From assembly GCF_964340395.1 (NCBI RefSeq), contig NC_135565.1, positions 14,905,709 to 14,969,708 on the forward strand: a stretch of DNA of 64,000 nt, read 5' to 3'. This DNA comes from Glandiceps talaboti (lineage: Eukaryota > Hemichordata > Enteropneusta > Spengelidae). Positions within the stretch are counted from its first letter, which is position 1; each line of letters starts with the position of its first letter. The position numbers were made by a program, and so were the translations under genes. Of this stretch, positions 63,961 through 64,000 are shown one piece after another. The notes beneath the pieces were generated by a model that was given only the letters and a program-made list of their open reading frames with translations, was not told the DNA's origin and did not search any database.

Positions 63961-64000
63961 ACAATGACACGTGATAAGACATCATCCTACCTATGTAGAA

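Overview
The window is animal nuclear DNA. Genes are split by short GT-AG introns, codon use is AT-leaning, and there is a very heavy load of microsatellites (AT, GA/CT, CA, GACA, ATAC, ATTC tracts), SINE, LINE and MITE-like debris. The gene content (xanthine dehydrogenase/aldehyde oxidase paralogues, a histamine N-methyltransferase-like exon, single-exon TRIM-NHL genes) fits a marine invertebrate. A non-vertebrate deuterostome such as a hemichordate or cephalochordate is my best guess, but the sequence alone does not settle it.

Layout. (1) 1151-19210, minus strand: the first 21 coding exons of a molybdo-flavoenzyme of the xanthine dehydrogenase/aldehyde oxidase family; its C-terminal exons lie beyond position 1. 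(2) 19211-28735: a spacer between two head-to-head genes. It holds a TAGC-rich repeat array, MITE-like DNA, microsatellites and one minus-strand exon resembling the start of histamine N-methyltransferase. (3) 28736-51831, plus strand: a complete 29-exon paralogue of the first gene; the exons sum to 3918 nt, a 1305-residue protein in one open frame. (4) 51832-55548: repeats only. (5) 55549-57780 (minus) and 58121-59239 (plus): two divergent single-exon TRIM genes 340 bp apart. One has RING, two B-boxes, coiled coil, filamin and NHL domains; the other stops after the coiled coil. (6) 59240-64000: no gene seen; microsatellites, a long near-perfect foldback, a tRNA-derived SINE and a MITE.

The two oxidase genes are an inverted duplication. 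Of the 21 exons visible in both, 19 have exactly equal lengths and two differ by one codon; intron phases match, and one intron microsatellite is shared. Both copies keep the eight Fe-S cysteines and the molybdenum-site scaffold. They have lost the FFxGYR element of NAD-dependent xanthine dehydrogenases and carry an unusual FAD loop (GYND in place of GNTE). The plus copy also has Gln where xanthine dehydrogenase has its purine-contacting Glu, and lacks the aromatic Phe1009 region. They are therefore better read as a divergent oxidase subfamily than as true xanthine dehydrogenase. Each copy has one odd splice site: a CG in place of the AG acceptor before the first Fe-S exon (minus copy), and a GC donor at intron 7 (plus copy).

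No new multi-gene system is evident. The most interesting items are this diverging oxidase pair, the splice-site changes and several uncatalogued repeat families. Homology calls come from reading motifs by eye, without database searches.
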